Shown piece after piece: positions 55,766 through 64,000 of a DNA stretch of 64,000 nucleotides. Position numbers and translations under genes: made by a program. The stretch covers positions 186,001 to 250,000 of the forward strand of contig NZ_AP025458.1 in assembly GCF_024347295.1 (NCBI RefSeq), read 5' to 3'. The notes beneath the pieces were generated by a model. That model had not been told where the DNA came from. It saw nothing but the letters and a program-made list of their open reading frames with translations, and made no database searches. Positions within the stretch are counted from its first letter, which is position 1. Every line of letters begins with the position of its first letter. Source of the stretch: Vibrio artabrorum (GTDB taxonomy: Bacteria > Pseudomonadota > Gammaproteobacteria > Enterobacterales > Vibrionaceae).

Positions 55766-56884
55766 GTGAAACCGCAGAGCCAACCACAACCGTACACCCC
55801 AGAAAATCCGCCTATGTATAGCTCAAATGATGAAATTGATCTGCGAGAACTTTTTAAAGCATTGTGGGACGGTAAACTCATAATTATTTTGGTGACCGCT
55901 TTATTCGCAGCGAGTAGTGTTGGTTACGCGCTGTCAGCTCAAGAGTGGTGGTCTTCCAGTGCTAAAATCACAGCGCCACAACCTCAGAACTTCGCAGTGT
56001 TTCAGCAGCAAGTGAAGCAGTTTCAACCTGTTTTTAATACTTATCAAGAAGACGGGACGGTCCTTGTCAACCAAGAGCTAGATCACTTGATTGCTCCTGA
56101 AGTGATGTTTCAAGACTTTGTGAGTGCTTTTGATTCAACGAATAGTAAGAGGGATTTCTTCGATAGTAATAGTGAGTTCCAAAAGCTTAAAAACTCTAGT
56201 GTTGTTGGTTCGGATATGACTGCTGATGTTAGAGCTTTATATGCTCAATGGTTTAGTCGAATTTCTGCTTCTAAAGTTGATAAAAAGGATAGTAACACAC
56301 CATATACTCTTAATTTTCAAACAATGACTAAGGAAAGCAGCTTCAATTGGTTAACGGCTTATATATCGGCAATTGAGGCAAAGGTTCATCAAGATACGTT
56401 CAATAATTTGCGAGTTATGGTTGATAGTAAACGCAACGAATTGATGCAACAAAAGAAAATTTTAGAAATTCAGGCAAGACATCAGTTATTAAATGAAACT
56501 GAGCGATCCCAATATGCGATGCGTATTGCACAAGCTGCTGGTATAGATAAACCTATTTATACGGGGAATCACAAGGAACTATTTGGTATTGACTTAGGAT
56601 CAAGAGGCTTACAGGAGAAAGTTAAAACGTTAAAATCAATTGAAAATTTAACTGTGATTGAGCCTCGCCTTCAACAAATAAATGCAAAATTAGAGATGTT
56701 GAATAGCCTTAAAATTGATCGTACTGTTGAATTTCAACCGTTTCGTTATCTAAGCGATGTGGAGCAACCTATCAATCGAGATAAACCTAAACGCGCTTTG
56801 ATTGTCGTTCTTGGCACATTGTTAGGTGGCATGTTGGGTGTTGCCATTGTCTTGATACGCTTTGCGTTTAGAAAAGAAGATTAA
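55766..56884 (+). CDS. wzz: Wzz/FepE-type chain-length determinant protein
   Basis: 372 residues. Two membrane helices (about 35-55 and 345-365) enclose a periplasmic coiled-coil domain; the second carries the Pro/Gly-rich motif just before and within [19 protein letters not shown]-terminal [19 protein letters not shown] is a Wzz domain entry. There is no kinase domain, so it is a class 1 polysaccharide co-polymerase for O-antigen modal length. It starts 155 bp from the divergent MATE gene. Confidence 0.9.
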   Translation: MKPQSQPQPYTPENPPMYSSNDEIDLRELFKALWDGKLIIILVTALFAASSVGYALSAQEWWSSSAKITAPQPQNFAVFQQQVKQFQPVFNTYQEDGTVLVNQELDHLIAPEVMFQDFVSAFDSTNSKRDFFDSNSEFQKLKNSSVVGSDMTADVRALYAQWFSRISASKVDKKDSNTPYTLNFQTMTKESSFNWLTAYISAIEAKVHQDTFNNLRVMVDSKRNELMQQKKILEIQARHQLLNETERSQYAMRIAQAAGIDKPIYTGNHKELFGIDLGSRGLQEKVKTLKSIENLTVIEPRLQQINAKLEMLNSLKIDRTVEFQPFRYLSDVEQPINRDKPKRALIVVLGTLLGGMLGVAIVLIRFAFRKED

Positions 56885-56892
56885 GTTTCAAG

Positions 56893-56926
56893 CGGCCAGT
56901 GTTACTCACTGGCCGTTTTCCTTTTT
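56893..56926 (+). terminator. Intrinsic terminator after wzz
   Basis: CGGCCAGTG (56893-56901) pairs with CACTGGCCG (56907-56915), five-base loop, followed by TTTTCCTTTTT. It separates wzz from groES. Confidence 0.85.
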
Positions 56927-56972
56927 ATACCCTTTGTTGTTTGAGTTTCCTCACAATTTTCCCCTTTCTCCC

Positions 56973-57000
56973 CTTGGGATCTTTCACATCGCCCCAACAT
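56973..57000 (+). promoter_or_regulatory. Candidate sigma-32 heat-shock promoter of groESL
   Basis: CTTGGGA (56973-56979) resembles the CTTGAAA -35 and CCCCAACAT (56992-57000) resembles the CCCCATNT -10, with a 12-base spacer. It lies 63 bp upstream of the groES start, as expected for groE operons. Confidence 0.65.
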
Positions 57001-57062
57001 ATTGTTTGACCCACACTGATCGTGGCAACTATCAAAATTTAAATTATCAGGAGATAAGACCG

Positions 57063-57353
57063 ATGAATATCCGTCCTCTACATGACCGAGTTATCGTTGA
57101 GCGCCAAGAAGTTGAATCTAAATCTGCTGGTGGCATCGTTTTAACGGGTTCTGCCGCAGAAAAATCGACTCGCGGTATCATTCTAGCTGTTGGCAAAGGC
57201 CGCATTCTAGAAAACGGTTCAGTGCAACCGTTGGACGTAAAAGTTGGTGATACCGTTATCTTTGCAGAAGGTTACGGCACGAAAACTGAAAAAATTGACG
57301 GCAAAGAAGTTCTGATCATGTCTGAAAACGACATCATGGCGATCGTTGAGTAA
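57063..57353 (+). CDS. groS: Co-chaperonin GroES
   Basis: 96 residues from ATG 57063 behind [25 protein letters not shown] and [18 protein letters not shown] (mobile loop) are classic; the dome loop and [14 protein letters not shown] end are present. It caps GroEL in the cytoplasm. Upstream in-frame extension to 56862 lies within wzz and the promoter and is not real. Confidence 0.98.
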   Translation: MNIRPLHDRVIVERQEVESKSAGGIVLTGSAAEKSTRGIILAVGKGRILENGSVQPLDVKVGDTVIFAEGYGTKTEKIDGKEVLIMSENDIMAIVE

Positions 57354-57404
57354 TCTACACTCCGACCATAGTCAGATAGCTTTCACTTTTGATAGAACCT
57401 AAAC

Positions 57405-57443
57405 GTCATTCCCTACAGCGAGGTAAGAGCGAGATAGGGAATC
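57405..57443. repeat. 39-bp dispersed repeat between groS and groL
   Basis: GTCATTCCCTACAGCGAGG then TAAGAGCG, ending TAGGGAATC; same orientation as 4999-5037. It lies in the transcribed spacer of groESL, and its TTCCCTA/TAGGGAA ends can pair in the mRNA. Confidence 0.75.
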
Positions 57444-57467
57444 TGAAACAGATAATGATGAAGATGA

Positions 57468-59150
<1,683 letters not shown>

Positions 59151-59556
59151 AAATCACCCCTTTTCTTGTAACAGAGAAAACCCTACATAAGCTTTAGAAA
59201 ACGGAGACTTTGGTCTCCGTTTTTTGTTTTAGGGAAATAAGGTGTCTAGACACTTTGTCCCTCTGTTCTGAAATGGCAGACGTGCTTTGTTTGAGTGGTT
59301 TCACATCACGTCATAGCTTAGTGCGAGGCATGAGCGTGATGGAGAATTTGGGTTGTTTCGTCAAAGGGCAAATGTTGATGGCTACTCTTACCTCTCTTTG
59401 TGTCTCTCTCTTTATATTGCTCTTTCTGATTTAGCGGCTTATATTAAATAGAACGGTTATGACATCAATTTAACATGACTAACTGTTTGATATGGATAAT
59501 AAGTACTTGAGTGAAATGGATTAATCAAGTTAACAATAGTCAGTGGAGACTTCCCA
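59151..59556. other. 405-bp gap after groL
   Basis: Starts with the groL terminator (59201-59226). The middle (59260-59430) carries an open stretch of 74 codons without a recognisable domain, which I do not call. The last 100 bp are AT-rich and should contain the promoter of the next gene, which has GTGGAGAC as ribosome-binding site. Confidence 0.5.
59201..59226 (+). terminator. Intrinsic terminator after groL
   Basis: ACGGAGAC (59201-59208) pairs with GTCTCCGT (59213-59220) around a short loop, followed by six T. Confidence 0.85.
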
Positions 59557-60114
59557 ATGAAAAAACTACTTTCAGTACTCGCTGTTTCTGCAGCGGTAAT
59601 GGCCCCAGCGGCATTTGCTTCTTCACCAGTGATGTTTTCAACGATCAATGGTTTTAATGCGCCGAATGCCGACTCGGTTGGCGGTGTGCGCGTCGCCTTG
59701 CTTCACGGTCAAGTAAACGAAGTTAAAGGTGTTGATCTTGCTATCGTTGGTATGTCAGAGACGCAAAACACGACAGGTGTCAACCTTGGTATTTTTGGAG
59801 CGCATAAAGTAAACCAAAATATGACCGGGGCTTCTTTGGGTATCTTTAACTGGAACCCTGGAAAAACGACTGGTGTCAACTTGGGTGCGGTGAACGTTAC
59901 TCATGATGTGAAAGGTGCGAACGTGAGTTTCGTCAACTACTCAGAAGGCAATACTATGGTTGATGTGGGGGCTGCGAACTTGTCAAAAGTGTCCACAGTT
60001 CAAGTTGGTTTCTTCAATAAAACCAACAAAATCGAAGGTGTGCAAGTTGGTCTGATCAACTGTGCTGATAACGGTTTCTTCCCATGCTTCCCAATCGTAA
60101 ACTTCGCTAAATAG
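59557..60114 (+). CDS. Secreted repeat protein resembling LA_2272-type surface repeat proteins
   Basis: 185 residues: signal peptide MKKLLSVLAVSAAVMAPAAF ending in ASS, then a 20-25-residue repeat whose core reads VGVxLG(I/A)xN, e.g. TTGVNLGIFGAHKVNQNMTG, ASLGIFNWNPGKTTGVNLGA, VNVTHDVKGANVSFVNYSEG and VQVGFFNKTNKIEGVQVGLI. Such alternation of hydrophobic residues with Gly/Asn turns suggests a stacked beta-solenoid. A C-terminal pair of Cys (NCADNGFFPCFP) may form a disulfide. In V. cholerae a protein of this kind lies between groEL and the epmB/efp genes, as here. Function unknown. Confidence 0.7.
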   Translation: MKKLLSVLAVSAAVMAPAAFASSPVMFSTINGFNAPNADSVGGVRVALLHGQVNEVKGVDLAIVGMSETQNTTGVNLGIFGAHKVNQNMTGASLGIFNWNPGKTTGVNLGAVNVTHDVKGANVSFVNYSEGNTMVDVGAANLSKVSTVQVGFFNKTNKIEGVQVGLINCADNGFFPCFPIVNFAK

Positions 60115-60162
60115 ACTTCTGTCGCGCGAGTCGTTTTACTATTGATGAATGATATGTTCCTT

Positions 60163-60190
60163 AACGCCTAAACTTTCACGTTTAGGCGTT
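60163..60190. terminator. Inverted repeat between convergent genes (probable terminator)
   Basis: AACGCCTAAA (60163-60172) and TTTAGGCGTT (60181-60190) form a perfect 10-bp stem with an 8-base loop between the repeat-protein gene and the convergent MgtC-like gene. The T tract is weak. Confidence 0.6.
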
Positions 60191-60197
60191 ATTGTCT

Positions 60198-60686
60198 TCA
60201 GGGTTTCATGCGACTTTTTCTTTTCCATTTTTGATGGACGCCACGACGTAGGCTTTGGAAGCTGTTTTCAATTTTGTCGACCCCAAGTAATATCACGAGG
60301 GCCAGTAGTGTGATGATTACTGACTGAGATAGATGTCCTAACGCAATCATCATTCCTAAGGCGGCTAATACCCAAATAATGGCCGCTGACGTGACACCAT
60401 GAATCTTTCCATCTAATGTCATCATGACACCGGCACCAAGAAAACCAACCCCGGTAATAATCTGCCCAAGCACGCGAGCTTGGTCGAGCGTATTCGGAGA
60501 TAGGCTAATCGCCATGGTGAGAAAGAAATAGGTACCACTGATGATCAGGATTGATGTCCTGATCCCTACAGGTTTACCACGAGTTTGTCTTTCGATTCCA
60601 ATCAACGATCCACACAGCATACATACTGCAAGGCCAGCCCAACTAAAAGGGGCAAGGTTGAGAGTTTGTTCTATAAATTGTGACAT
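60198..60686 (-). CDS. MgtC/SapB family membrane protein
   Basis: 162 residues from ATG 60686, behind GGCGGGG; the ATG at 60704 has no ribosome-binding site. Four to five membrane helices in the order of MgtC family proteins with the signature GSLIGIERQTRGKPVGIRTS and GVGFLGAGVMMTLDGKIHGV followed by TSAAIIW. Members are linked to magnesium homeostasis or membrane potential. The C-terminus is short and basic, lacking the ACT-like domain of longer MgtC. Confidence 0.87.
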   Translation of the reverse strand: MSQFIEQTLNLAPFSWAGLAVCMLCGSLIGIERQTRGKPVGIRTSILIISGTYFFLTMAISLSPNTLDQARVLGQIITGVGFLGAGVMMTLDGKIHGVTSAAIIWVLAALGMMIALGHLSQSVIITLLALVILLGVDKIENSFQSLRRGVHQKWKRKSRMKP

Positions 60687-60829
60687 ATTACCCCGCCGAA
60701 GCATTTAGAATAGAGCTGAGTATGCTAATAATAGACCAGACGATCGAACAAAAAATTTTTGTCGTGAAGGTCTATTTTACAACCGGTTGGAGTGGCAGTT
60801 ATCTTTTGTCGATGGTTAAAGTCTGCCCG

Positions 60830-61852
60830 CTATTCAATGTTTAGATCGAGTGGTGTTTTGCTGCTACGTCCACCGATCTCGCGGGTCAATTTAGGTACTA
60901 GGTAGCCAGAAACTTCAGAGATTAAGCCTCTGAAGTGATGCTTTGCTTCTTCATCCGAAATATAGAAGTGCGCCGCCCCCTGAACTTTATCAAGCACATG
61001 CATATAGTAAGGTAATATACCGGCATCGAATAGTTTCTCACTCAATTTTTTCAATGCGTTAGCGTTGTCATTGACCCCTTTTAACATCACGCCTTGATTG
61101 AGGAGGGTAGTGCCACTTTGCTTCAACTTAAAGAAGGCTTGCTTAAGCTCTAGGTTGATTTCATTGGCATGATTAATATGGCTTACCATCACCACATTGA
61201 GGCGAGTTCTGGTGAATATCTGGCACAGTTCATCCGTTACTCGAGCGGGGATTACTACCGGTAAACGACTATGGATACGAACGGTTTGCACATGCGGAAC
61301 CTGTTCAATGGCATTGATAAGCCACTCAAGTTCGTTGTCTTTTGCCATGAGTGGATCGCCACCCGACAAGATGACTTCGTTGATCTCTGGGTGAGCTGCA
61401 ACATAGTCGAGGCTCGCTTGCCACACTGGCTTAGAGCCTTTGTTGTCTTGGTAAGGGAAATGACGACGGAAGCAATAGCGACAGTTTACGGCGCAACCTC
61501 CTTTGACAATCATCAGTGCTCGGTTTTTGTATTTATGCAGCAGCCCCGGAATGGCATTGTCTTGCTCTTCCAATGGATCAGCCGAATAGCCCTGATGAAC
61601 CTCAAACTCTTCACTGAGTGGTAAAATCTGGCGCAATAAAGGGTCGTGTGGATTGCCTTTTTCCATTCGCTCAACGAAGCTAAGAGGTACCCGAAGTGCA
61701 AATAACTCACGGGCAGCGAAGCCAGCTTGCCATGGTGTTGGGTCGATTTCTAATGCCTCAAGCAGTTTTGTCGGGTCAGAGATCGCATTCGATAGTTGTT
61801 TGAGCCAGTTTTGCTCAACAGATTCGACTTTTCGGGTTATGATATGCGGCAT
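60830..61852 (-). CDS. epmB: EF-P beta-lysylation protein EpmB (lysine 2,3-aminomutase-like)
   Basis: 340 residues of radical SAM lysine aminomutase type. The iron-sulfur motif is KGGCAVNCRYCFRRHFPYQ with Cys120, Cys124 and Cys127; EVILSGGDPLMAKDNEL follows, and the PLP lysine region lies near the C-terminus. It is shorter than clostridial KamA and sits divergent from efp (33 bp apart), which fixes the EpmB assignment. It makes beta-lysine for EF-P Lys34. Confidence 0.95.
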   Translation of the reverse strand: MPHIITRKVESVEQNWLKQLSNAISDPTKLLEALEIDPTPWQAGFAARELFALRVPLSFVERMEKGNPHDPLLRQILPLSEEFEVHQGYSADPLEEQDNAIPGLLHKYKNRALMIVKGGCAVNCRYCFRRHFPYQDNKGSKPVWQASLDYVAAHPEINEVILSGGDPLMAKDNELEWLINAIEQVPHVQTVRIHSRLPVVIPARVTDELCQIFTRTRLNVVMVSHINHANEINLELKQAFFKLKQSGTTLLNQGVMLKGVNDNANALKKLSEKLFDAGILPYYMHVLDKVQGAAHFYISDEEAKHHFRGLISEVSGYLVPKLTREIGGRSSKTPLDLNIE

Positions 61853-61885
61853 TGAAATTAACTCAAAGATGTGGAAGATAAAATC

Positions 61886-62452
61886 ATGGCGTCAGTAAGC
61901 ACCAATGAATTCAAAGGCGGTTTAAAGTTCATGTTAGATAATGAGCCTTGCGCAATTATCGACAATGAATACGTTAAGCCAGGTAAAGGCCAAGCGTTTA
62001 ACCGTGTAAAACTTCGTAAACTGCTGTCAGGCAAAGTGTTAGAGAAAACATTCAAATCAGGCGAAAGCTTTGAGCTTGCCGATGTTGTTGACGTTGATCT
62101 AGCCTACCTATACAACGATGGCGAATTCTACCACTTCATGAACAACGAAACATTTGAGCAAATTGCAGCAGACGTAAAAGCCGTCGCAGATTCAGCAAAA
62201 TGGTTAGTTGAAAATGACGTTTGTACTCTAACGTTGTGGAATGATAACCCTATCACTGTAACTCCGCCAAACTTTGTTGAGATCGAAGTTACTGAAACCG
62301 ATCCTGGCCTGAAGGGTGATACTCAAGGTACTGGTGGTAAACCAGCTACTCTTGCAACTGGCGCGGTCGTTCGCGTACCGCTATTCATCGCTATCGGTGA
62401 AGTGGTTAAAGTGGATACGCGTACTGGCGAATACGTTGGTCGTGTGAAGTAA
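61886..62452 (+). CDS. efp: Translation elongation factor P
   Basis: 188 residues from ATG 61886, the exact E. coli length; an in-frame ATG at 61871 is less likely. The modified loop is VKPGKGQAF with Lys34. The KOW-like domain I is followed by two OB-fold domains. EF-P helps ribosomes through polyproline stretches. It is the partner of the divergent epmB. Confidence 0.97.
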   Translation: MASVSTNEFKGGLKFMLDNEPCAIIDNEYVKPGKGQAFNRVKLRKLLSGKVLEKTFKSGESFELADVVDVDLAYLYNDGEFYHFMNNETFEQIAADVKAVADSAKWLVENDVCTLTLWNDNPITVTPPNFVEIEVTETDPGLKGDTQGTGGKPATLATGAVVRVPLFIAIGEVVKVDTRTGEYVGRVK

Positions 62453-62470
62453 TTTACTTCAAGTTTCTGA

Positions 62471-62496
62471 AAAAGGTCGCTTAGGCGGCCTTTTTT
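62471..62496 (+). terminator. Intrinsic terminator after efp
   Basis: AAAAGGTCGC (62471-62480) pairs with GCGGCCTTTT (62485-62494) with one wobble and a TTAG loop; T tract follows. Confidence 0.85.
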
Positions 62497-62655
62497 GTAT
62501 CCGGAGATCGTGGAAAAGGTGATAGAGCAGTTATCAGTCAATCACACGCGGATGGGTAAAGGACAAAAAAGCAGAACAAGATTATCCTGTTCTGCTTGAA
62601 GTATTATCGCTTTTACACTCTTCAAGACTCGATTGCTCGAATCCCAAACCGGCTA

Positions 62656-63042
62656 TTAAATCATAAAGATGAAGATAACAGACAAGGCGCTGATAAGGCC
62701 TGCAAAGAAGTAGCAAATCACTTTACCAGCAACACCGACATGGAATTTCAGGTCATGCATACCGTGGTGAAGACGGTGCATTGCATGCCACATTGGTAGA
62801 GCGAGTGTACCGATAATGAATAGCGCACCGATAACGCTAGTGGCAAATTCAGAGACACGTTCGTAGCTCATTGCGTCAGCATCAATGATGCCCATTGGTA
62901 CGAGAATACCCAGTACGAGAATCGTGATTGGTGTAATCATCGCGAACCAAGTACCGCCAGCGCCGAATAGGCCCCACCAGATTGGTTCATCTGAGCGTTG
63001 AGGGCTGTGGTTAACAGGTTTCACTTTGTAATTTGTGTTCAT
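62656..63042 (-). CDS. frdD: Fumarate reductase subunit D
   Basis: 128 residues with three membrane helices; typical FrdD features are [17 protein letters not shown] and the [13 protein letters not shown] histidine-rich loop near the quinone/anchor region. It anchors FrdAB in the inner membrane for anaerobic fumarate respiration. It lies 12 bp downstream of frdC. Confidence 0.94.
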   Translation of the reverse strand: MNTNYKVKPVNHSPQRSDEPIWWGLFGAGGTWFAMITPITILVLGILVPMGIIDADAMSYERVSEFATSVIGALFIIGTLALPMWHAMHRLHHGMHDLKFHVGVAGKVICYFFAGLISALSVIFIFMI

Positions 63043-63054
63043 AACGAAAGCTCC

Positions 63055-63438
63055 TTACACCACAATAAGAACGATTAGAGAGATAAAAGCCACCGCGGCC
63101 CACTGGGTCAGAACGATGATCTTCTTATCGACCAATTTGCCTTTAAGACGGATTGGCATCACTTGAGGCATCATACTGAAGAAGGTTTGAGCGTGCATTA
63201 AGCTGCCGAGCAGTGCCACGATATTAATAGCGACAACGATAGGGTTAGCCATAAAGCTCAACCAGCCAGCCCAAGCTTCAGGGCCTTTCACGAGTGCGCC
63301 TAAGCCAAAGGTTAGGAACAGAGTGAATAGAATCAAAGGCAGTACTGTCGCTTCACGTAGCATGTAGAAGCGGTAGAACGGGTGGTTGCTCCACCACGTT
63401 CTCTTCATCTCACGAACATAAGGCTTACGATTGCTCAT
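63055..63438 (-). CDS. frdC: Fumarate reductase subunit C
   Basis: 127 residues from ATG 63438, one base after the frdB stop (TAAGATG). Three membrane helices; SNRKPYVREMKRTWWSNHPF is the characteristic start. An ORF extending upstream is only read-through in frame into frdB and is not used. Confidence 0.95.
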   Translation of the reverse strand: MSNRKPYVREMKRTWWSNHPFYRFYMLREATVLPLILFTLFLTFGLGALVKGPEAWAGWLSFMANPIVVAINIVALLGSLMHAQTFFSMMPQVMPIRLKGKLVDKKIIVLTQWAAVAFISLIVLIVV

Positions 63439-63439
63439 C

Positions 63440-64000
63440 TTATGCCTCCTCTGCATTTTTGATTTGAGAGCCGTCTGGTTTGAACATCGAGATAACGAAG
63501 TCCATTGAAGACTCAACTTTGCCTTGGTTTACTGCAGCCGCTGGGTCGACTTTCTTCGGACAAACTTCTGAACAGTAACCAACGAACGTACAGCCCCAAG
63601 CGCCGTTTTCACCGTTGATAAGCTTCATACGTTCAGCTTTACCGTTGTCACGGCTATCTAGGTTGTAACGGTGAGCCAGAGTCAGGGCCGCAGGGCCGAT
63701 GAACTCAGGGTTTAGACCAAACTGAGGACAGGCCGCGTAACAAAGACCGCAGTTGATGCAGCCAGCGAATTGTTTGTATTTCGCCATTTGCTCTGGAGTC
63801 TGAATGTTGGTGCCATCTTCAGGTTTACGGTCGTTACCAATGATGTAGGGCTTGATGGCTTCGAGACGCTCGATGAACGGTGTCATGTCGACAATCAAAT
63901 CTTTTTCGATTGGGAAGTTAGCCAGAGGCTCAATTTTGAAGCCATCCGGGTAGTCTCGTAAGAAACTCTTACATGCCAGTTTTGGCACGCCATCAACCAT
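63440..64000 (-). CDS. frdB: Fumarate reductase iron-sulfur subunit, C-terminal part (runs off the right edge)
   Basis: 186 residues visible of about 250. The cysteine motifs of the 4Fe-4S and 3Fe-4S clusters are [12 protein letters not shown] and [12 protein letters not shown]. The N-terminal 2Fe-2S domain lies outside the window. Gene order frdB-frdC-frdD is standard, with frdA expected to the right. Confidence 0.96.
   Translation of the reverse strand: MVDGVPKLACKSFLRDYPDGFKIEPLANFPIEKDLIVDMTPFIERLEAIKPYIIGNDRKPEDGTNIQTPEQMAKYKQFAGCINCGLCYAACPQFGLNPEFIGPAALTLAHRYNLDSRDNGKAERMKLINGENGAWGCTFVGYCSEVCPKKVDPAAAVNQGKVESSMDFVISMFKPDGSQIKNAEEA

Noticed and set aside
59210..59434. 74-codon frame after groL
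   Set aside because: Begins within the terminator and has no family pattern or good start.

Overview
The window is a chromosome segment of a marine Vibrio. I infer this from housekeeping blocks that I recognise as Vibrio-like (rhodanese-secB-gpsA-cysE, gpmI, groES-groEL, epmB/efp, frdBCD), from the protein sequences, and from Vibrio-type insertion sequence remnants. No database search was possible, so species is not assigned.

Layout. 1-5.0 kb: the edge of an LPS core/O-antigen region (O-antigen ligase, lipid A acyltransferase, hldD, ugd) and a TetR regulator. 5.2-9.6 kb: a minus-strand housekeeping run (envC, cysE, gpsA, secB, rhodanese). 9.7-30.0 kb: an O-antigen-type polysaccharide locus on the plus strand. 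It starts with a decayed 1-kb stretch carrying an ops/JUMPStart-type RfaH site, then wecB, ISAs1-like remnants, wzy, and an AT-rich run of a PIG-L deacetylase, a kinase-like/GNAT fusion, an HPr-kinase-like ATPase, an RtcB-like protein, wzx and five glycosyltransferases. GDP-mannose supply genes (manC, manB, manA, ROK sugar kinase) close it. 30.0-41.5 kb: an accessory graveyard holding a frameshifted Rpn nuclease, an AbiE-type toxin-antitoxin pair under a 43-bp palindrome, an ISAs1 fragment, a Phd/RelE-ParE pair, a frameshifted phage-type integrase with a partner gene, a large frameshifted tyrosine recombinase coupled to a DnaN (sliding clamp)-like gene, and IS66 and IS5 remnants. 41.6-42.7 kb: wecA, the priming transferase that fits the O-antigen locus. 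43-45.2 kb: gpmI and ogt. 45.5-56.9 kb: a group-4-capsule/Yjb-like export locus (GfcA/YjbE-like, GfcB, GfcC, GfcD/YjbH, wza, wzb, wzc), a convergent MATE transporter and a Wzz chain-length regulator; a second ops element sits in front of wza. 57-64 kb: groES-groEL, a repeat-rich secreted protein, MgtC-like, epmB/efp and the end of the frd operon.

How the parts fit. WecA would load GlcNAc-1-P on undecaprenyl phosphate; the glycosyltransferases would extend it using GDP-mannose and ManNAc-type donors; Wzx flips, Wzy polymerises, Wzz sets length, and the ligase at the left edge joins it to a heptose-containing core (hldD). The Gfc/Wza-Wzb-Wzc set would export a capsule or exopolysaccharide. In E. 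coli the rhodanese gene yibN and gpmM are divergent neighbours; here that junction appears to be split by about 33 kb of polysaccharide and mobile DNA.

The most unusual items are the DnaN-like clamp paralogue carried with a tyrosine recombinase, and the RtcB-like RNA-ligase homologue inside a polysaccharide locus next to two kinase-like proteins.
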